Shown: positions 63,871 to 64,000 of the stretch, piece after piece
How the letters are laid out: each line of letters opens with the position of its first letter
Numbering within the stretch: position 1 is the stretch's first letter
NCBI RefSeq assembly: GCF_036370855.1
Contig: NC_088099.1
Span: forward strand, 92,567,820 to 92,631,819
Reading direction: 5' to 3'
DNA: 64,000 bases
Origin: Dromaius novaehollandiae
Taxonomy: Eukaryota > Chordata > Aves > Casuariiformes > Dromaiidae
Translations under genes and position numbers: made by a program
The notes under the pieces: model-generated
What the model was told of the DNA's origin: nothing
The model's input: the letters and a program-made list of their open reading frames with translations, nothing else
The model's database searches: none

Positions 63871-63954
63871 CTTTGTTTTACTTTCTTCTGCAAAGCCAGG
63901 TGTGTCAGTATCTGGAGGATAGGCCACTGTTATGTAGATATTGTACGGTTTTAC
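63871..63954 (-). CDS. KDSR: KDSR, fourth-from-last coding exon
   Basis: An 84-base, phase-0 exon encoding 28 residues, [20 protein letters not shown] followed by FAEESKTK. It is the SDR segment after the catalytic Tyr/Lys helix that lines the cofactor and substrate pocket (human [21 protein letters not shown] as I recall it). The acceptor ATACAG precedes 63954 and the donor GTAAAT follows 63871. The four exons give 129 of about 332 residues. The nucleotide-binding GxxxGxG motif and the catalytic YxxxK lie upstream, outside the window. Confidence 0.97.
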
Positions 63955-64000
63955 CTGTATTTTTACAGAAATAAACATTATCTTAATAAGAGACCTGTAA
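63955..64000 (-). other. KDSR intron (cut by window end)
   Basis: The 3' end of the next upstream KDSR intron, with acceptor ATTTCTGTAAAAATACAG. It continues outside the window. Confidence 0.85.

Noticed and set aside
1..64000. Bacterial-type systems, CRISPR arrays, tRNA or rRNA genes, intact retroviral or DNA transposons
   Set aside because: No direct-repeat arrays, clover-leaf tRNA boxes, LTR pairs or transposase/polymerase motifs were seen; the window is ordinary vertebrate genic DNA.

Overview
This is vertebrate nuclear DNA from a sauropsid, most likely a bird. The evidence is split coding exons with GT..AG borders, a GC-rich CpG-island promoter, long AT-rich introns, a CR1-type LINE remnant, and proteins of avian/reptilian type. 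The BCL2 loop differs from the chicken sequence as I remember it, so I do not name a species; a crocodilian or turtle is not excluded.

Layout. Both genes lie on the minus strand, tandem head-to-tail, matching the human 18q21 order BCL2-KDSR. Positions 1-46344 are the 5' part of the large BCL2 intron that separates the two coding exons; the last coding exon lies outside the window. Positions 46345-46926 are the main BCL2 coding exon (194 codons, BH4-loop-BH3-BH1-start of BH2). Positions 46927 to about 48600 hold the BCL2 5' leader, with a short uORF, and the GC-box/G-tract core of a CpG-island promoter. About 48020-49340 is CpG island and 49342-49513 is a GGAA/TTCC-type tract. About 49514-55240 is intergenic. 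About 55240-64000 is the 3' part of KDSR: a long 3'UTR and the last four coding exons, which encode the C-terminal 129 residues.

The BCL2 product blocks mitochondrial apoptosis. KDSR is the second enzyme of de novo sphingolipid synthesis at the ER. They are linked by position, not by a shared pathway.

The intron and intergenic DNA hold old, degraded repeats: MIR-like SINE fragments, a CR1 piece, and remnants of an amniote repeat with 'ggccagattctg / gatcctgc / caatggg' signatures. They also hold microsatellites and scattered GC-rich patches. I see no RNA gene, intact transposon, provirus or CRISPR array. I found no clearly new system. The observations most worth following up are the apparently conserved uORF in the BCL2 leader, the read-through (beta-type) BCL2 frame, the altered loop, the G-tract/GGAA promoter architecture, and a few unexplained open frames, including a BH3-like one inside the BCL2 intron.
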